From Flavobacteriaceae bacterium R38 (GTDB lineage Bacteria > Bacteroidota > Bacteroidia > Flavobacteriales > Flavobacteriaceae): 64,000 nucleotides of DNA. The stretch lies in the NCBI GenBank assembly GCA_009901575.1, contig WXYP01000004.1, forward strand, positions 310,001 through 374,000, given 5' to 3'. The notes under the pieces were generated by a model that saw only the letters and a program-made list of their open reading frames with translations, searched no databases and was not told where the DNA came from. Shown piece after piece: positions 52,608 to 61,547 of this stretch. Positions within the stretch are counted from its first letter, which is position 1. Each line of letters begins with the position of its first letter. Position numbers and translations under genes: made by a program.

Positions 52608-54158
52608 ATGTTTAAGTACGGGATAGATTATCTTACTGTTGGAAAAGTGCTGGATATACTCCACGGGCGTTTGAAAGCCGGATTTGCCCCTGAAGCTATT
52701 GAAAAGATTGAGAAATCTCATAATGATGTACTGGCTATTGCCAGCCGGGAACGCACTGTTTATGGAATTAATACAGGTTTTGGCCCCTTATGCGACACCA
52801 TTATAGCGAAAGATAAAACCAGTGATTTACAAAAAAGATTATTGTTAAGTCATAGTGTAGGAGTAGGGGAGCCTGTTTCTAAAGAGATTTCCAAATTAAT
52901 GATGATTCTTAAGCTACATGCATTGGCACAAGGATATTCGGGGATTTCGATGGAGGTGATGAATAGGATTTTATGGCATATAGAGAATGATGTTGTGCCT
53001 GTAGTTCCGGAACAGGGTTCTGTTGGAGCCTCAGGAGATTTGGCTCCTCTGGCGCATCTTTTTCTTCCATTAATCGGAGAAGGAAAAGTGATTTATAAAG
53101 ATGAGATCGTCGATACTGCCCGGGTATTGGAAAAATTCAATATGAAGCCATTAGAACTACACCCAAAAGCAGGCTTGGCATTAATTAACGGGACTCAGTT
53201 TATAGCTGCTCATGCTGTCATGGTAGTAGATACATTATATAATTGTTTATCTCATGCCGATATTATTGCAGCTTTGATGATAGAAGGATTATTGGGGTCA
53301 AAAATGCCATTTCATGAAAACCTGCATAAAACCCGTCCGTTTAAAGGAAATATCCATGTAGCAAAAAGAATTGATTCCTTTCTTTCAGGTTCTGAGATCG
53401 TTGAATCTCATAAAAACTGTACGAAAGTACAAGACCCTTATTCATTACGTTGTGTTCCACAAGTTCATGGGAGCTCCAGGAATGCCTGGTTACATTTAAA
53501 GGAAGCCGTAGAAACAGAACTCAATGCAGTAACAGATAACCCTGTAGTATTTTCAGATGAATTTACTATTAGTGGAGGGAATTTTCATGGACAACCTCTG
53601 GCATTACCTTTAGATTATGCATGCCTCGCAGCAGCCGAACTTGGAAATATTTCAGATAGAAGATCATATTTAGCATTAGAAGGAAAAACAGAAGGAACTC
53701 CCAAATTATTGATGGAAGAAATAGGGCTTAGCTCCGGTTTCATGATCGTACAATATACTTCTGCTGCCCTGGCAAGTGAAAATAAAAGTTTGTGCTTCCC
53801 TGCCAGTGCCGATAGTATTCCGACTTCCTTAGGACAGGAAGATCATGTAAGCATGGGATCTATCGGAGGTAGAAAAGCACTGAGGGTTTGTGAAAATGTG
53901 ATTAAAATATTAGGAGTAGAACTACTCTGTGCTGCACAAGCTTTTGATTTTAGAACACCATTAAAATCGGGAGAAACACTCAATGCTGTTCACAAACATG
54001 TACGTGAGCATATTACACATGCTAAGGAAGACAGAATCTTTTCTGATGATATTGAAAAGGCAATTGCAATTATTAAGAGTAAGGCATTATTAGAAATATC
54101 AGAAAAGCAAAGTGACTTAACTAATAATGAATATCATAAACTTTTTGAAGTTTATTAA
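52608..54158 (+). CDS. hutH: Histidine ammonia-lyase
   Basis: A 516-residue enzyme that removes ammonia from L-histidine to give urocanate. The self-formed MIO electrophile comes from Ala-Ser-Gly at 141-143 in GSVGASGDLAPLAH. Other conserved parts are YGINTGFGPL (52-61), NGTQF near 194, and QDPYSLRCVPQVHGSSRN near 273-290. The length matches the family. It is the first gene of a four-gene plus-strand operon and lies 19 bases before hutU. The ATG at 52608 is the only reasonable start. Confidence 0.97.
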   Translation: MFKYGIDYLTVGKVLDILHGRLKAGFAPEAIEKIEKSHNDVLAIASRERTVYGINTGFGPLCDTIIAKDKTSDLQKRLLLSHSVGVGEPVSKEISKLMMILKLHALAQGYSGISMEVMNRILWHIENDVVPVVPEQGSVGASGDLAPLAHLFLPLIGEGKVIYKDEIVDTARVLEKFNMKPLELHPKAGLALINGTQFIAAHAVMVVDTLYNCLSHADIIAALMIEGLLGSKMPFHENLHKTRPFKGNIHVAKRIDSFLSGSEIVESHKNCTKVQDPYSLRCVPQVHGSSRNAWLHLKEAVETELNAVTDNPVVFSDEFTISGGNFHGQPLALPLDYACLAAAELGNISDRRSYLALEGKTEGTPKLLMEEIGLSSGFMIVQYTSAALASENKSLCFPASADSIPTSLGQEDHVSMGSIGGRKALRVCENVIKILGVELLCAAQAFDFRTPLKSGETLNAVHKHVREHITHAKEDRIFSDDIEKAIAIIKSKALLEISEKQSDLTNNEYHKLFEVY

Positions 54159-54176
54159 TTACAATTTTGGAATAAG

Positions 54177-56192
54177 ATGGAAATGACAGCTATAGATTTT
54201 AAACAACAAATTCTTCAGGGGATACCTAAAAAATTGCCTCCTAAGAAAGCATTTTCTAAAAATGTAAACAGGGCACCAAAAAGAAAAGATATCCTTTCTA
54301 TTGAAGAAAAAAAATTAGCAGTTCAAAATGCATTACGATACTTTCCCAAACCATGGCATGATGAGCTGGCTGCTGAATTTGCAGAGGAGCTAAAAAAATA
54401 TGGACGAATTTATATGTATCGGTTTAAACCAGAATACGAGATATATGCCCGTCCTATAGATGCTTATCCTTTTAAGTCGGTTCAGGCAGCAGCTATTATG
54501 TTGATGATTCAGAATAATTTAGACCTTGCTGTAGCCCAGCATCCGGAAGAACTCATTACTTATGGAGGTAATGGTGCGGTATTTCAAAACTGGGCACAAT
54601 ACCTGCTTACTATGCAGTATTTAGCTGTGATGACAGATGAACAAACACTTCATATGTATTCGGGTCATCCTATGGGCTTGTTTCCTTCTTCTAAAGAAGC
54701 ACCCAGAGTAATAGTTACTAATGGGATGATGATTCCTAATTATTCTAAACAAGACGATTGGGAAAAATACAATGCTTTGGGAGTTACACAATACGGTCAA
54801 ATGACAGCCGGATCTTATATGTATATCGGACCTCAGGGAATTGTTCATGGTACTACCATCACTGTAATGAATGCTTTTCGTAAAATTTTAAAGAAGGGAG
54901 AAGATGTAGCTGGAAAAATTTTCCTTACCTCTGGCCTTGGCGGAATGAGTGGAGCGCAACCAAAAGCCGGAAATATAGCGGGATGCATTACCCTTTGTGC
55001 TGAAGTAAATAAAAAAGCAGCGGAAAAAAGGCATGAACAAGGGTGGGTAGATATTTTAATAGACGACCTGGATACATTAGTTGTCAGACTGAGAAAGGCA
55101 CAGGCTCAAAAAGAAGTGATTTCGATAGCGTATCAGGGGAATGTAGTTGATTTATGGGAGCGTTTGTACGATGAAGAAATCTTTGTTCATGTAGGTTCAG
55201 ATCAGACCTCATTACACAATCCGTGGTCTGGAGGTTATTATCCGGTTGGACTTACTTATGAAGAGGCGAATGACTTGTTGAGAGAACACCCGGAAGCATT
55301 CAAACTAAGAGTAAAAGAAACATTAAAACGACATGCCGAAGCAATAAATAAACATACCAAAAAGGGGACTTACTTTTTTGATTATGGAAATGCATTTTTA
55401 CTGGAAGCTTCTCGTGCGGGGGCTCAAGTGATGCAGGAAAATAATATTGATTTTAAGTACCCTTCATACGTTCAGGATATCCTGGGGCCTATGTGTTTTG
55501 ATTATGGTTTCGGACCTTTTCGTTGGGTATGTACTTCAGGAAAACCGGAAGATTTGGATAAAACTGATGCTATAGCAGCTGAAGTTTTAAACAAGATTAA
55601 AGCAGTAGCTCCTGAGGAAATAGAATTGCAAATGCAGGATAACATCACCTGGATTAATGAAGCTAAAAAAAATAAACTCGTAGTAGGTTCTCAGGCAAGA
55701 ATATTATATGCTGATGCCGAAGGAAGAATTGAAATTGCATTAGCCTTTAATAAGGCAGTAGCTTCGGGTAAAATTTCTGCACCAATTGTATTGGGAAGAG
55801 ATCATCATGATGTCAGTGGAACCGATTCTCCGTACCGAGAAACCAGTAATATTTATGATGGAAGTAAATTTACGGCAGATATGGCTATCCATAATGTCAT
55901 CGGCGATAGTTTTAGAGGAGCTTCCTGGGTTTCTATCCACAATGGTGGGGGTGTTGGATGGGGAGAAGTAATCAATGGAGGTTTCGGACTCGTTTTAGAC
56001 GGAACTCCAGAAGCAGAAACACGTTTAAAGAGTATGCTTTTTTACGATGTGAATAATGGGATAGCACGTAGAAGCTGGGCAAGAAATAAAGAAGCATTAT
56101 TTGCAGCTAAAAGAGAAATGGAAAGGACTCCAAATTTAAAAATAACCTTACCGAACTTAGTAGATAGTGATCTGCTGGATGGTATTTTTTAA
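54177..56192 (+). CDS. hutU: Urocanate hydratase
   Basis: A 671-residue enzyme adding water to urocanate to give imidazolonepropionate, with a tightly bound NAD. The family pattern is intact: TYGGNGAVFQNWAQYLLTMQYL (about 124-145), MSGAQPKAGNIAGC (about 257-270), the segment FGPFRWVCTSGKPEDL with the conserved cysteine (about 439-454), and GDSFRGASWVSIHNGGGVGWGEVINGG (about 573-599). It is somewhat longer than the ~555-residue Pseudomonas type because of extra N-terminal residues and an insertion, as in other Bacteroidota. It begins 18 bases after hutH and ends 23 bases before hutI. Confidence 0.97.
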   Translation: MEMTAIDFKQQILQGIPKKLPPKKAFSKNVNRAPKRKDILSIEEKKLAVQNALRYFPKPWHDELAAEFAEELKKYGRIYMYRFKPEYEIYARPIDAYPFKSVQAAAIMLMIQNNLDLAVAQHPEELITYGGNGAVFQNWAQYLLTMQYLAVMTDEQTLHMYSGHPMGLFPSSKEAPRVIVTNGMMIPNYSKQDDWEKYNALGVTQYGQMTAGSYMYIGPQGIVHGTTITVMNAFRKILKKGEDVAGKIFLTSGLGGMSGAQPKAGNIAGCITLCAEVNKKAAEKRHEQGWVDILIDDLDTLVVRLRKAQAQKEVISIAYQGNVVDLWERLYDEEIFVHVGSDQTSLHNPWSGGYYPVGLTYEEANDLLREHPEAFKLRVKETLKRHAEAINKHTKKGTYFFDYGNAFLLEASRAGAQVMQENNIDFKYPSYVQDILGPMCFDYGFGPFRWVCTSGKPEDLDKTDAIAAEVLNKIKAVAPEEIELQMQDNITWINEAKKNKLVVGSQARILYADAEGRIEIALAFNKAVASGKISAPIVLGRDHHDVSGTDSPYRETSNIYDGSKFTADMAIHNVIGDSFRGASWVSIHNGGGVGWGEVINGGFGLVLDGTPEAETRLKSMLFYDVNNGIARRSWARNKEALFAAKREMERTPNLKITLPNLVDSDLLDGIF

Positions 56193-56215
56193 TTAAGAAC
56201 TATAAAAACGAGTAT

Positions 56216-57469
56216 ATGCAAAATGAATCCGATTCACAATTAAAACTTATTGGCCCTTTTCGCCAAATAGTTACTATGCGGGATTTGCCTTTAAAGGGTG
56301 CTTTAAAAGATGAAGCTTTAGAGGTAATCTACGAAGGTGGGATTTTAATTAATAGCAGTCAGATTGTAGCAGTTAATTCATTTGAAGTACTCAAAAAAGA
56401 GTTTAGCGATCAGTTAATTGCTATTGATCATGTTGAAGAAGACCTTGTTGCCTTACCCGGATTTATAGATGCGCATACCCATGCTTGTTTTGCAGGAAGC
56501 AGAGCAAGAGATTATGCAGCGAGAAATAATGGGAAAAGCTATTTGGAAATAGCGCAAGAAGGCGGAGGTATCTGGAGCACGGTAAAGCATGTTCGTGAAG
56601 CTGATAAATATGATTTGATAGATGCTACTGCAAAACGTTTGGATAAATTACTAGCTAGCGGAATCACAACAGTAGAAATAAAAAGTGGTTATGGCTTAAA
56701 TATTGAACACGAACTGAAAATGCTTCGGGTTATCAATGAAATAAAACAAAAACATCAAATAGATATCCATGCTACTTGCCTTGCAGCCCATATTATTCCA
56801 AAAGACTGGGAAGAGGGAGAAGAAGCATATCTTCAGTTAATAATAGACGAATTAGTACCTAAAGTAAAAGAAGAAAAGTTGTGTCATCGTTTTGATATCT
56901 TTATTGAAGAAGGAGCATTTAGTGTAGAAACTGCCAAGAGCTATCTTAATACATTAAAAGAACGAGGTTTTCAACTCACAGTTCATGGTGATCAGTTTCA
57001 CCCAGGAGGGAGCCAGGTAGCTATTGATTGTAGAGCAATAAGTGTTGATCATTTGGAAGCAAGTGGAGATAGTGAAATAGCGGCACTATCAAAAAGTGAT
57101 GTAATTCCAGTTGCATTACCCGGTGCATCTATCGGCTTAGGATGTGCATTTACACCTGCTAGAAAACTATTGGATCAGGGTTGTTCTTTAGCTATTGCCA
57201 GCGACTGGAATCCAGGGAGTGCTCCACAAGGAAATTTATTAACTCAGGCTGCTATTCTGGGAACATTTGAAAAATTAAGCACAGCTGAGGTTTTTGCCGG
57301 AATTACATTTCGTGCAGCTAAAGTTTTAGGATTAAATGACAGGGGAAGCCTGGATAAAAATATGATAGCAGATATCATTGCTTTTCCTACCAAAGATTAT
57401 CGGGAAATATTGTATCATCAGGGAGAGTTAAGAGTGTCTAAGGTATGGAAGAAAGGAGAGAGATTATGA
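56216..57469 (+). CDS. hutI: Imidazolonepropionase
   Basis: A 417-residue metal-dependent amidohydrolase that opens imidazolonepropionate to N-formimino-L-glutamate. Metal ligands: H87 and H89 in DAHTHACF, a histidine in TVHGDQFH (about 256-263), and D in IASDWNPGSAPQGN (about 324-337). Residues near GGGIWSTVKHVREA match the family. It overlaps the start of hutG by four bases (ATGA at 57466-57469). Confidence 0.97.
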   Translation: MQNESDSQLKLIGPFRQIVTMRDLPLKGALKDEALEVIYEGGILINSSQIVAVNSFEVLKKEFSDQLIAIDHVEEDLVALPGFIDAHTHACFAGSRARDYAARNNGKSYLEIAQEGGGIWSTVKHVREADKYDLIDATAKRLDKLLASGITTVEIKSGYGLNIEHELKMLRVINEIKQKHQIDIHATCLAAHIIPKDWEEGEEAYLQLIIDELVPKVKEEKLCHRFDIFIEEGAFSVETAKSYLNTLKERGFQLTVHGDQFHPGGSQVAIDCRAISVDHLEASGDSEIAALSKSDVIPVALPGASIGLGCAFTPARKLLDQGCSLAIASDWNPGSAPQGNLLTQAAILGTFEKLSTAEVFAGITFRAAKVLGLNDRGSLDKNMIADIIAFPTKDYREILYHQGELRVSKVWKKGERL

Positions 57470-58446
57470 ATAAGAGCTTATACAAATCATCTGGTAAAAA
57501 TCTTTGGAAAGGAAGGGAAACAGATCCATCATTGGGTGCACAATACTGGTATCAGAAAATAGAATGTTTAGACCTAAATGAATATCCTCTTAATTCTGAT
57601 TCGAAGAATAAGGAAATAGGAATTATAGGTTATGCTTGTGATGAAGGAGTTAGGAGAAACCAGGGGAGAGTAGGTGCATTTTCAGCTCCGTTTGAAATCA
57701 GAAAAAAACTAGCTAAAATCGCTTTACATTTTGATAATAAACGAATCGTTGATTTTGGAGATATTATTTGTGAAGGTAATGATATGGAAGCTTGCCAGGA
57801 TGAATTGAGTACTTGTGTGAGTTCAATGTTGAATCATAAGATACTCCCGATTGTGATGGGTGGTGGGCATGATATTGCTTACGGACATTTTATGGGAATT
57901 AAGGATGCACTTAATAATTTCGATAAGAAAAAAATAGGAATCATTAATTTCGATGCGCATTTTGATTTGCGTCCTTTTGAAGAGCAAGGCAATTCCGGAA
58001 CTCCTTTTAATCAGATCAACGCTGTTTTAAATACAGAAAAGAAGGCACTGAATTATTTTGTTTTAGGGATCCAGCAGCAAGCCAATACCAGAGAACTATT
58101 TCAAATAGCAGATAAATTGGGCGTTCAGTATCTTTTAAATGAAGAGTGTCATCTACTAAACATTGAAAAGATAAAAGAAGAACTAACATCTTTTATAGAA
58201 GCGAACGACTGCATCTATCTCACGATAGATATGGATGGTTTTTCATCTGCATATGCACCTGGGGTTAGTGCTCCGTCTTCCCTTGGGATGGAACCATTAT
58301 TTGTTTTGGAATTACTAAAGCATATTTTTAAGTCGGATAAAGTTGTTTCCTGTGATATTGCCGAACTGAATCCTACTTATGATATTGATGGAATAACTGC
58401 GAGTCTAGCCGCAAGGTTAATAGATGCTATTGTTCAGGTTTATTAG
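57466..58446 (+). CDS. hutG: Formimidoylglutamase
   Basis: A 326-residue ureohydrolase that splits N-formimino-L-glutamate into glutamate and formamide, the last step of histidine use. Manganese ligands are in MGGGHDIAYG (about 131-140), NFDAHFDLRP (about 162-171) and TIDMDGFSS (about 253-261), the arginase-superfamily signatures. The start is ATG 57466: GAAAGGAGAG lies just upstream and the ATG overlaps the hutI stop as ATGA. An earlier in-frame ATG at 57445 lies within hutI and has no such site. It ends in a convergent 20-base overlap with the S41-TPR gene. The operon is thus the HutG route, without a separate formiminoglutamate deiminase. Confidence 0.95.
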   Translation: MNKSLYKSSGKNLWKGRETDPSLGAQYWYQKIECLDLNEYPLNSDSKNKEIGIIGYACDEGVRRNQGRVGAFSAPFEIRKKLAKIALHFDNKRIVDFGDIICEGNDMEACQDELSTCVSSMLNHKILPIVMGGGHDIAYGHFMGIKDALNNFDKKKIGIINFDAHFDLRPFEEQGNSGTPFNQINAVLNTEKKALNYFVLGIQQQANTRELFQIADKLGVQYLLNEECHLLNIEKIKEELTSFIEANDCIYLTIDMDGFSSAYAPGVSAPSSLGMEPLFVLELLKHIFKSDKVVSCDIAELNPTYDIDGITASLAARLIDAIVQVY

Positions 58447-59848
58447 CGAGCTTTTCATGCTTTAAAGTATCCAGGTTCTGTTTGTATCTCTCTAAATCCG
58501 AATCGGAAATCCCATTTTTTTGACCCAATTCTATTGCTTTAGAATAGTAAGAAATTGCAGCGTCAATATTACCATTTAAATTCAATACCTGTGCATATAT
58601 GCTATGACTGGTAGCAGAATCTGGAAATAATAATGTACTGGCTTTAAAAATCGCTTCAGAAACTATTGGTTTTTGAAGATTATTAAAAAACCTGGATCCT
58701 AATCTGTGAATCCCTACTTCATTTATTATTCCTTCTTCTACAAGATATTTTAACTGATCTACAATTACCTTGTTAGAAGATGTTGAAGAAAAATTATTTA
58801 AAACATTCTTTAAACCTTTAATTTTTAAATTATACCCCTCAATTCGCTTTTCATTATAAGATTCACCTGTTGCTTGTGCCAATTCAAGTGCTTTTTTCAA
58901 TGCTTTTTTGCTGTTGGTTTTTATATGAGGAATTACGCCTGTTTTTTCCCAACTGGTTTTAGTGATTGCATTAATAGTTTCCCAGGTGGCTATTTGTACT
59001 GAAAATTTATTGGTAATCCTAAATGTGTTGGATCCGTTACCTCCTCCTACAGAAGTTTCTCCTATAATGATAGCTCTATTGAGATGTTTCATAATATATG
59101 CAAATGACTCTGCAGCAGATCCGGTTCCTTTATTAATTAATATGTATAAAGGAAGATCAGGAAGTTTTTTACCTGGGAGTCTCTCAGTAGTTTGAATTGT
59201 TCTTCGCCTATCAGTATATCTTGCATAATATTCTTGCAAGTGCATTGACTTTCCTTCAAAAAAATAACTTGCAAGGTAAGATACGAGCTCTTCTACTCCT
59301 CCCGGATTATCTCTTAGATCGATGATTAAAGCATTAGAAGATTTTACCAGAGATAAGACATGATCAATTGTTTTCTTAACTTCTTCAAAATATACTCCCG
59401 ATGAAAAATGGCTTATTTTTAGATAAGCAATATTTTCTTCATATAGTTTAATTTCTTCATAGCCATAATTACTTTGTTCACCTACCTCTCGGGTTTTTAA
59501 TGCAAGGATGTCTTCTTCAGGGGTTTCTTCAAACTTATCATAAAAAGCAGACATATGAGAATCGTTACTTATTTTCCGAAAATCATTCTTTAATTCACGC
59601 CCCAATTTTTGATAAGTTAATCCGTTATATTTCCCTTTTCTATGTTTTTCTTTAATGAAATCCCCCATATCTTTTCCGATTTTCTGAGAGATATAATTGG
59701 ATTCAACTAAAGTGGCAACCGAATCGATGATTACTTTTATAGTGTCTTTAGGAATGATTTTTTCTGCTTCATTTTGAGCCTTTAATGTATAACAACATAT
59801 TATTAGTACAATAGCAATTAAACGCTTTAGATTTTTTTGTTTGAACAT
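58427..59848 (-). CDS. Secreted S41-family peptidase with C-terminal TPR-like helices
   Basis: A 473-residue exported protein with signal peptide LKRLIAIVLIICCYTLKAQ. Residues about 40-320 form a tail-specific-protease-like S41 domain: YLKISHFSSGVYFEEVKK, LIIDLRDNPGGVEELVSYLA (about 172-191) and NKGTGSAAESFAY, in which the Ser in GSAAES is the nucleophile. The GETSVGGGNGSN part lacks the CtpA lysine, like the IRBP/tricorn branch. The C-terminal 150 residues contain TPR-like helices (DSATSHSIYAQVLNLNGNIDAAISYYSKAIELG). Its last 20 bases overlap hutG on the other strand, so the two genes run tail to tail. Confidence 0.88.
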   Translation of the reverse strand: MFKQKNLKRLIAIVLIICCYTLKAQNEAEKIIPKDTIKVIIDSVATLVESNYISQKIGKDMGDFIKEKHRKGKYNGLTYQKLGRELKNDFRKISNDSHMSAFYDKFEETPEEDILALKTREVGEQSNYGYEEIKLYEENIAYLKISHFSSGVYFEEVKKTIDHVLSLVKSSNALIIDLRDNPGGVEELVSYLASYFFEGKSMHLQEYYARYTDRRRTIQTTERLPGKKLPDLPLYILINKGTGSAAESFAYIMKHLNRAIIIGETSVGGGNGSNTFRITNKFSVQIATWETINAITKTSWEKTGVIPHIKTNSKKALKKALELAQATGESYNEKRIEGYNLKIKGLKNVLNNFSSTSSNKVIVDQLKYLVEEGIINEVGIHRLGSRFFNNLQKPIVSEAIFKASTLLFPDSATSHSIYAQVLNLNGNIDAAISYYSKAIELGQKNGISDSDLERYKQNLDTLKHEKLANKPEQ

Positions 59849-59919
59849 TTCATCTGTGTTTATTCAATACAATATTAGATGATATGAAAAAATAAAAATA
59901 GAACCAGATTAGCGTACTT

Positions 59920-60714
59920 TTAGAACGCCCTAAAATGCTTTGGCAGAAAGCCAGTCATTTCTTTAAAATTTCTTATAAAATGACTTTGATCTGCAAATCC
60001 GCAATGAAAAGCGATTTGAGATAAGGGTATTTCCGTATTTTTTATGAGCTGAATACTTTTATTAACTTTTAATTTACGCTGATATTCACTTAAAGTACAA
60101 GAAAAGTATTTCTTGAAAAATTTTGATATTGTAACGGGATGAACTCCGGCAATTTGCGCCATTTCAGCGAGCGATAATTGCTCATTCCAATTATCGTGAA
60201 GCAATTCATTTAAAGTTGTAACCCAATTTGGAAGAGTTCCGTTGTATGATGCTTTAGAATAACTAACCAATTCCAGCAACAATGACAGTATTGTTGAATC
60301 ATTACGGTCATTATTAAAAGACATTTCTTTTTGTATTTTTAATATTAAAGCTTTAGCATCAATATTGTTTTGAATAGCTGTTTTTATATCGAACTCAGAG
60401 AGTTCATACTTTTTTAAAAATGCCCTTCCTATTTCAATATTTGCACTTTTCGAAATAGGACCCGAAGATATCCAGCGATGCTTTTCTTCAGCGTGGTAAA
60501 AGAAGATGCTTCCACCTTTTTGAGTATATAGAGAATTGTTACGTGTTTCTGCTTTTCCGTTTTGGAAAACAAAACAAATATGAAGATTGTCATGATAATG
60601 CCAATCAGGATAGCTCTTTTTGTTAGAATACAGCGTATTAGTTATTATACTTCCATCTATAGTAATGCGATTGGAAATATCTCCTGTATATTCTCCTGCA
60701 TTTAATATTCGCAT
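59920..60714 (-). CDS. AraC-family transcriptional regulator
   Basis: A 264-residue cytoplasmic regulator. The N-terminal ~90 residues form a cupin-like sensor (SYPDWHYHDNLHICFVFQNGKAE, with a HxH pair) and the C-terminus is the double helix-turn-helix: LSLAEMAQIAGVHPVTISKFFKKYFSCTLSEYQRKL and IPLSQIAFHCGFADQSHFIRNFKEMTGFLPKHF. The start is ATG 60714; the frame's GTG at 60717 immediately before it is less likely. A ninebase-arm inverted repeat lies 9 bases upstream of the start at 60723-60750 and may be its own operator. The target genes are unknown. Confidence 0.88.
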   Translation of the reverse strand: MRILNAGEYTGDISNRITIDGSIITNTLYSNKKSYPDWHYHDNLHICFVFQNGKAETRNNSLYTQKGGSIFFYHAEEKHRWISSGPISKSANIEIGRAFLKKYELSEFDIKTAIQNNIDAKALILKIQKEMSFNNDRNDSTILSLLLELVSYSKASYNGTLPNWVTTLNELLHDNWNEQLSLAEMAQIAGVHPVTISKFFKKYFSCTLSEYQRKLKVNKSIQLIKNTEIPLSQIAFHCGFADQSHFIRNFKEMTGFLPKHFRAF

Positions 60715-60722
60715 CACCTAAT

Positions 60723-60750
60723 ATATTAGATTATTCTTAAGATCTAATAT
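60723..60750. promoter_or_regulatory. Inverted repeat upstream of the AraC-type gene, candidate operator
   Basis: ATATTAGAT (60723-60731) and ATCTAATAT (60742-60750) are perfect arms with a 10-base spacer, about two helix turns centre to centre. The site is 9 bases from the regulator's start codon on one side and 68 bases from the tRNA on the other. Confidence 0.6.
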
Positions 60751-60795
60751 AAAATTTTATAAATAAATCACATTTAAATAATAAAAAACAATTTA

Positions 60796-60803
60796 TAAAT
60801 TCG
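60796..60803 (+). promoter_or_regulatory. Candidate -7 element of the tRNA-Arg promoter
   Basis: TAAATTCG differs by one base from TAnnTTTG and lies 14 bases before the tRNA. A clear -33 TTTG is not present at the right spacing (ATTTA at 60772-60776), so this is a weak match. Confidence 0.35.
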
Positions 60804-60817
60804 CATTCTGTATTGAT

Positions 60818-60889
60818 GGCCTCGTAGTTCAATGGATAGAATAGGAGTTTCCTAAACTTTAGATGCAAGTTCGATTCTTGCCGAGGCTA
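60818..60889 (+). tRNA. tRNA-Arg (anticodon CCT)
   Basis: A 72-base tRNA, folded by eye. The acceptor stem pairs GGCCTCG with CGAGGCT; the first pair is G-T. The D arm is GTTC/GAAT, the anticodon stem GGAGT/ACTTT encloses loop TTCCTAA with CCT at 60851-60853, and the T arm is GCAAG/CTTGC with loop TTCGATT. The discriminator is A60889 and CCA is not encoded. Anticodon CCT reads AGG, an arginine codon common in AT-rich genomes. Confidence 0.95.
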
Positions 60890-60937
60890 CAAAGTAAGTA
60901 TCGGCAACGGGTGTGTAACACCTAAAGCGTAGCTTTT
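60874..60937 (+). repeat. Left copy of a 64-base direct repeat covering the tRNA 3' end
   Basis: The run ATTCTTGCCGAGGCTACAAA, starting in the T arm of the tRNA, and the following 45 bases are repeated exactly 96 bases later at 60970-61033. The shared right part includes GTAACACCTAAA and TAGCTTT. Duplicated tRNA 3' ends are typical attachment-site scars, but a simple tandem duplication gives the same picture. Confidence 0.85.
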
Positions 60938-60969
60938 AATCGAAGTTTATCCAGAGCGAAGTCGTGGGA

Positions 60970-61033
60970 ATTCTTGCCGAGGCTACAAAGTAAGCATCAG
61001 CAACAGGTATGTAACACCTAAAACATAGCTTTA
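60970..61033 (+). repeat. Right copy of the 64-base direct repeat (partial tRNA-Arg 3' end)
   Basis: This copy holds the last 16 bases of tRNA-Arg, ending in CCGAGGCTA, and about 48 bases of downstream sequence, with about six substitutions, almost all G in the left copy to A here. The 5' part of the tRNA is not repeated, so this is not a working gene. Confidence 0.85.
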
Positions 61034-61248
61034 TAGTCGGGACTTATCAAAAAGATGTTACAGAAATTAAGAATAATTTGTCATTTTTAATATTTTGTTT
61101 TAAAGGAATAACTTTATTTTTGGTAAGGCTTTTTTCTAAAATGTAATTAATTTAATTAGAATTAACCTTAAAATTAGAAATTATATAAATGGAATATTTA
61201 ATAATTGATTTGAAAACTATTATTTCCTTTAATAATATTCCTTTTTTA

Positions 61249-61345
61249 AAATAACCTACGGGTGATAGCTTAATTCAAGATAAAGATTTAAGTTATTTAG
61301 TTGGAGAGCCTGTTATTACCCTATTTTAACAGGCTTCTCTTTTTA
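61249..61345 (+). ncRNA. Possible structured small RNA with an intrinsic terminator
   Basis: AAATAAC (61249-61255) can pair with GTTATTT (61292-61298) and, inside, CTTAA (61269-61273) with TTAAG (61288-61292, sharing one base). Then AGCCTGTTA (61307-61315) pairs with TAACAGGCT (61327-61335), followed by TCTCTTTTT. The terminator has nine perfect pairs and a T run, yet no gene ends before it, and the next gene starts 203 bases on. The stretch 60890-61547 otherwise holds only AT-rich DNA and the tRNA repeat. A promoter was not found, so this is a candidate only. Confidence 0.4.
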
Positions 61346-61547
61346 TAACTCATCTCATACCTTAAGCATTAATTTTATAAAAGACTTTGGTAAGCTTTAT
61401 TCATAACCTAATTAATCTATGAATATGCATTGCCTATTTGAAACAAAAAATACAATAAAAAATCTCAAAAATAAATAATCACATATATAATAATTAAGTT
61501 TTTTTATTTTAAATTGCAGGAATTATCTTATAATAAAATTACCTAAA

